Origin: Gemmobacter lanyuensis
GTDB lineage: Bacteria > Pseudomonadota > Alphaproteobacteria > Rhodobacterales > Rhodobacteraceae
Reading direction: 5' to 3'
DNA: 64,000 nt
Assembly (NCBI RefSeq): GCF_014652355.1
Contig: NZ_BMYQ01000001.1
Span: 60,180-124,179, forward strand
Under the pieces are notes generated by a model that saw only the letters and a program-made list of their open reading frames with translations, was not told the DNA's origin and did no database searches. This document shows positions 61,141 through 64,000 of this stretch, piece by piece (within the stretch, counting starts at the first letter, position 1; the number at the start of each line of letters is the position of its first letter). Position numbers and translations under genes: made by a program.

Positions 61141-61144
<4 letters not shown>
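60374..61144 (-). CDS. smoS: Sorbitol dehydrogenase, short-chain type (SmoS)
   Basis: This 256-residue NAD-dependent enzyme oxidises sorbitol to fructose. It has the dinucleotide motif [15 protein letters not shown], and the catalytic YCATK in [13 protein letters not shown] 61144 overlaps the smoK stop by four bases. The order smoK-smoS-mtlK fits the known R. sphaeroides polyol operon. Confidence 0.93.
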
Positions 61145-62139
<995 letters not shown>

Positions 62140-62147
62140 GAGTTACC

Positions 62148-62978
62148 TCACTTCACCGCGCCGAAGGTCAGGCCGCGGACGAGTTGTTTCTGACTGAACC
62201 AGCCAAGGATCAGGATGGGGGCGATGGCCATGGTGCTCGCCGCCGAGAGTTTGGCGTAGAACAGGCCTTCGGGTGACGAATAGCTGGCGATGAACTGGGT
62301 CAGCGGCGCCGCCTGCGAGGTGGTGAGCTGCAGCGTCCAGAAGGCCTCGTTCCAGGCGAGGATGATATTGAGCAGCAGCGTCGAGGCGATGCCCGGCACG
62401 GCCATCGGGGTGAGGATGTAAAGGATCTCGGCCTTGAGACCGGCCCCGTCCATCCGCGCGGCCTCAAGGATCTCACCGGGGATTTCCTTGAAATAGGTGT
62501 AGAGCATCCAGATCACGATCGGCAGGTTGATCATGGTCAGCACGCCCACGAGGCCGATGCGGCTGTCGAGCAGGCCGAAATCGCGGAACATCAGATACAT
62601 CGGCACCAGAACGCCCACGGCGGGCATCATCTTGGTCGACAGCATCCACATCAGCAGATCCTTGGTGCGCTTGCCCGGCACGAAGGCCATGGCCCAGGCC
62701 GCCGGGATCGCGATGGCCAGCGCTACCAGCGTCGAGCCGACCGAGAGGATGACCGAGTTCCAGAAATGCAGCGCGTAGTTCGACCGTTCCTGCACCTCGT
62801 GATAGCTGTCGAGCGTCCAGGCGCTGGTCAACACGGCCAGCGGCGCCTTGATGGCATCGCCTTCGGATTTGAAGCCCAGAATGATGATCCAGAGGATCGG
62901 GAAGAAGATCAGGAACCCCACGGCCCAGGCGGCGGCGGTGACAATGCCCTTGCGGGTGGCAGACACTTTGCGGGACAT
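62148..62978 (-). CDS. smoG: Polyol ABC transporter permease 2 (SmoG)
   Basis: This 276-residue inner-membrane permease has the EAA motif region EAARMDGAGLKAEILYILTP, typical of MalG-type permeases. It pairs with SmoF, which ends three bases upstream. The first helix is preceded by a short basic N-terminus (MSRKVSATRKG). Confidence 0.92.
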   Translation of the reverse strand: MSRKVSATRKGIVTAAAWAVGFLIFFPILWIIILGFKSEGDAIKAPLAVLTSAWTLDSYHEVQERSNYALHFWNSVILSVGSTLVALAIAIPAAWAMAFVPGKRTKDLLMWMLSTKMMPAVGVLVPMYLMFRDFGLLDSRIGLVGVLTMINLPIVIWMLYTYFKEIPGEILEAARMDGAGLKAEILYILTPMAVPGIASTLLLNIILAWNEAFWTLQLTTSQAAPLTQFIASYSSPEGLFYAKLSAASTMAIAPILILGWFSQKQLVRGLTFGAVK

Positions 62979-62981
62979 GTC

Positions 62982-63854
62982 TCAGGCCTCCAGGTTCTTG
63001 CCGATCATCCGCATCAGGAAGATCGCAACGATATTGGCGAGGATGACGGCGATGATGCCCCCGGCCGACCCGCCGCCCACGTCGAAGTTCAGCAGCGACT
63101 GTGCATAGACGAGGTAAGGCAGGTTGGTGGACGCCGTGCCCGGTCCGCCGTTCGTGGTGACAAGGATTTCGGCAAAGACCGACAGCAGGAAGATCGTCTG
63201 GATCAGGATGACCACCGTGATCGAGCGCGTCAGATGCGGCAGCGTCAGATAGATGAAACGGTTGATCCAGTTCGCGCCGTCCATCTCGGCCGCTTCCATC
63301 TGTTCGCGGTCCAGGCTTTGCAGCGCGGTCAGCAGGATCAGCGTGGCGAAGGGCAGCCAGCTCCAGGCGACGATCACGATGATCGAGGCCAGTGGCGCAT
63401 GGGACAGGAAATCAAAGGGCTGAAGCCCGAAGAACTTGGCGATATGGGCGAACATGCCGTTCACGGGGTTCATGAACATGTTCTTCCACACCAGCGCCGA
63501 AACGGTCGGCATGACGAAGAAGGGCGCAATCACCATGACCCGCACGATGCCCTGACCGAAGAAGGGCTGATCAAGCAGAAGTGCCAGCGCGATACCGCCC
63601 ACCACTGTGATGATCAGAACGCCCACGACCAGCGTCAGGGTATTCCACAGCGCATCCCAGAAGGCGGCCTGTTTGAGGAAATAGGTGTAATTGCTGAAGC
63701 CTGCCCAGCTTTCCATGCCGGGATTGAGCAGGTTGTAGCGCAGGAAGCTGAAGTAGACTGTCATCGCCAGCGGCACGATCATCCACAGGAAAAGCAGGAT
63801 GACGGCGGGAGAGACCATGAGGCGCGCAGCCGTCCGGGAGTGTTCGGTTGCCAT
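62982..63854 (-). CDS. smoF: Polyol ABC transporter permease 1 (SmoF)
   Basis: This 290-residue inner-membrane permease is of the MalF type, with the coupling motif EAAEMDGANWINRFIYLTLP and six helices. The start is ATG 63854 (MATEHSRTAARL); a longer in-frame start at 63923 runs through the intercistronic hairpin and is not used. Confidence 0.92.
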   Translation of the reverse strand: MATEHSRTAARLMVSPAVILLFLWMIVPLAMTVYFSFLRYNLLNPGMESWAGFSNYTYFLKQAAFWDALWNTLTLVVGVLIITVVGGIALALLLDQPFFGQGIVRVMVIAPFFVMPTVSALVWKNMFMNPVNGMFAHIAKFFGLQPFDFLSHAPLASIIVIVAWSWLPFATLILLTALQSLDREQMEAAEMDGANWINRFIYLTLPHLTRSITVVILIQTIFLLSVFAEILVTTNGGPGTASTNLPYLVYAQSLLNFDVGGGSAGGIIAVILANIVAIFLMRMIGKNLEA

Positions 63855-63890
63855 GGCGGGTCCTGATTGTGAGGGGAGCGGGAAAAGACG

Positions 63891-63921
63891 GCGGGGCCGG
63901 GGGTTGGGAACCCGGCCCCGC
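63891..63921 (-). promoter_or_regulatory. Intercistronic stem-loop between smoE and smoF
   Basis: GCGGGGCCGGG and CCCGGCCCCGC form a perfect eleven-base stem with a nine-base loop, 14 bases after the smoE stop. In the leftward direction CGTCTTTTCC follows. Such hairpins after sugar-binding-protein genes commonly act as leaky terminators or mRNA stabilisers, raising binding protein over permease. Confidence 0.65.
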
Positions 63922-63935
63922 ACTGGGAGGAACGA

Positions 63936-64000
63936 TTACTTGATGTAACCGGCCCGGGTCATTTCGTCGGTGGTGAGCTGCTGTGCCGCAGCCAGCGCAT
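63936..64000 (-). CDS. smoE: Polyol ABC substrate-binding protein (SmoE), C-terminal 20 residues only
   Basis: Only the last 20 codons and TAA stop are present; the gene continues past the window. The visible tail ends TTDEMTRAGYIK. The identification rests on its place upstream of smoF and on the conserved operon order. Confidence 0.75.
   Translation of the reverse strand, partial: ALAAAQQLTTDEMTRAGYIK

Overview
The window looks like chromosomal DNA of an alphaproteobacterium of the order Rhodobacterales (Rhodobacter/Cereibacter/Gemmobacter-like). The evidence is high GC with G/C-rich third positions, the sorbitol/mannitol operon in the order smoE-F-G-K-S-mtlK, a SqrR-like ArsR repressor, GapR, PAS_5 and other small proteins typical of the group, and a family of GC-hairpin plus GGRTATTT intergenic elements. 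I see no transposase, integrase, phage gene or CRISPR array. No stretch longer than 300 bases lacks a gene; the longest gap is about 190 bases (5359-5548).

Layout. 0-5.4 kb: dihydropyrimidinase followed by a four-gene NitT/TauT (ThiXYZ-like) ABC importer, with a tiny antisense gene between them. 5.5-11.3 kb: an XRE/DUF2083 regulator, then a tightly coupled set of single-domain response regulator, 2-TM small protein and a 900-residue transporter-histidine kinase hybrid (CbrA type), followed by a FliM/SpoA-like protein. 11.3-13.6 kb: a leftward reactive-sulfur operon (metallo-beta-lactamase persulfide dioxygenase type, two YeeE/YedE half-transporters, DUF442 protein) behind a promoter that carries a SqrR/BigR-like operator. 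It is divergent from a DksA/TraR-like gene with an FNR-type box. 14.3-21 kb: a degenerate FadB-like protein, a RutE-like nitroreductase, GapR, an asparaginase, a sulfotransferase-like protein, an orphan Fe(III)-type permease and tRNA-Thr. 21.3-27.9 kb: a LacI-type regulator, a vanadium haloperoxidase/CRTAC1 gene pair, and a six-repeat PPC plus RTX secreted protein. 27.9-35 kb: the SqrR-like repressor, a flavin reductase, a CorA/PhnM/PHP run, a PAS_5 protein, and yicC-gmk-gamma carbonic anhydrase. 35.1-41.7 kb: histidine utilisation, hutUHI leftward and hutF-hutC rightward. 41.7-49 kb: a LysR-regulated amine cluster with an FAD/GcvT demethylase, an MttB-family methyltransferase, an aldehyde dehydrogenase and a beta-hydroxyacid dehydrogenase. 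49-58.8 kb: housekeeping genes (purF, cvpA, radA, pqiA-like, mlaEF, alr). 58.9-64 kb: the sorbitol/mannitol operon, with the substrate-binding gene cut by the window edge.

Themes. Most of the window is scavenging of nitrogen and carbon compounds (pyrimidines, histidine, methylated amines, asparagine, polyols) plus redox and sulfur sensing. The two parts most worth a second look are (i) the transporter-kinase / CheY-like / FliM-like module at 6.9-11.3 kb and (ii) the persulfide operon with its probable operator and a candidate repressor 14 kb away. The degenerate FadB-like protein and the MttB-family gene with no corrinoid protein nearby are also unusual.
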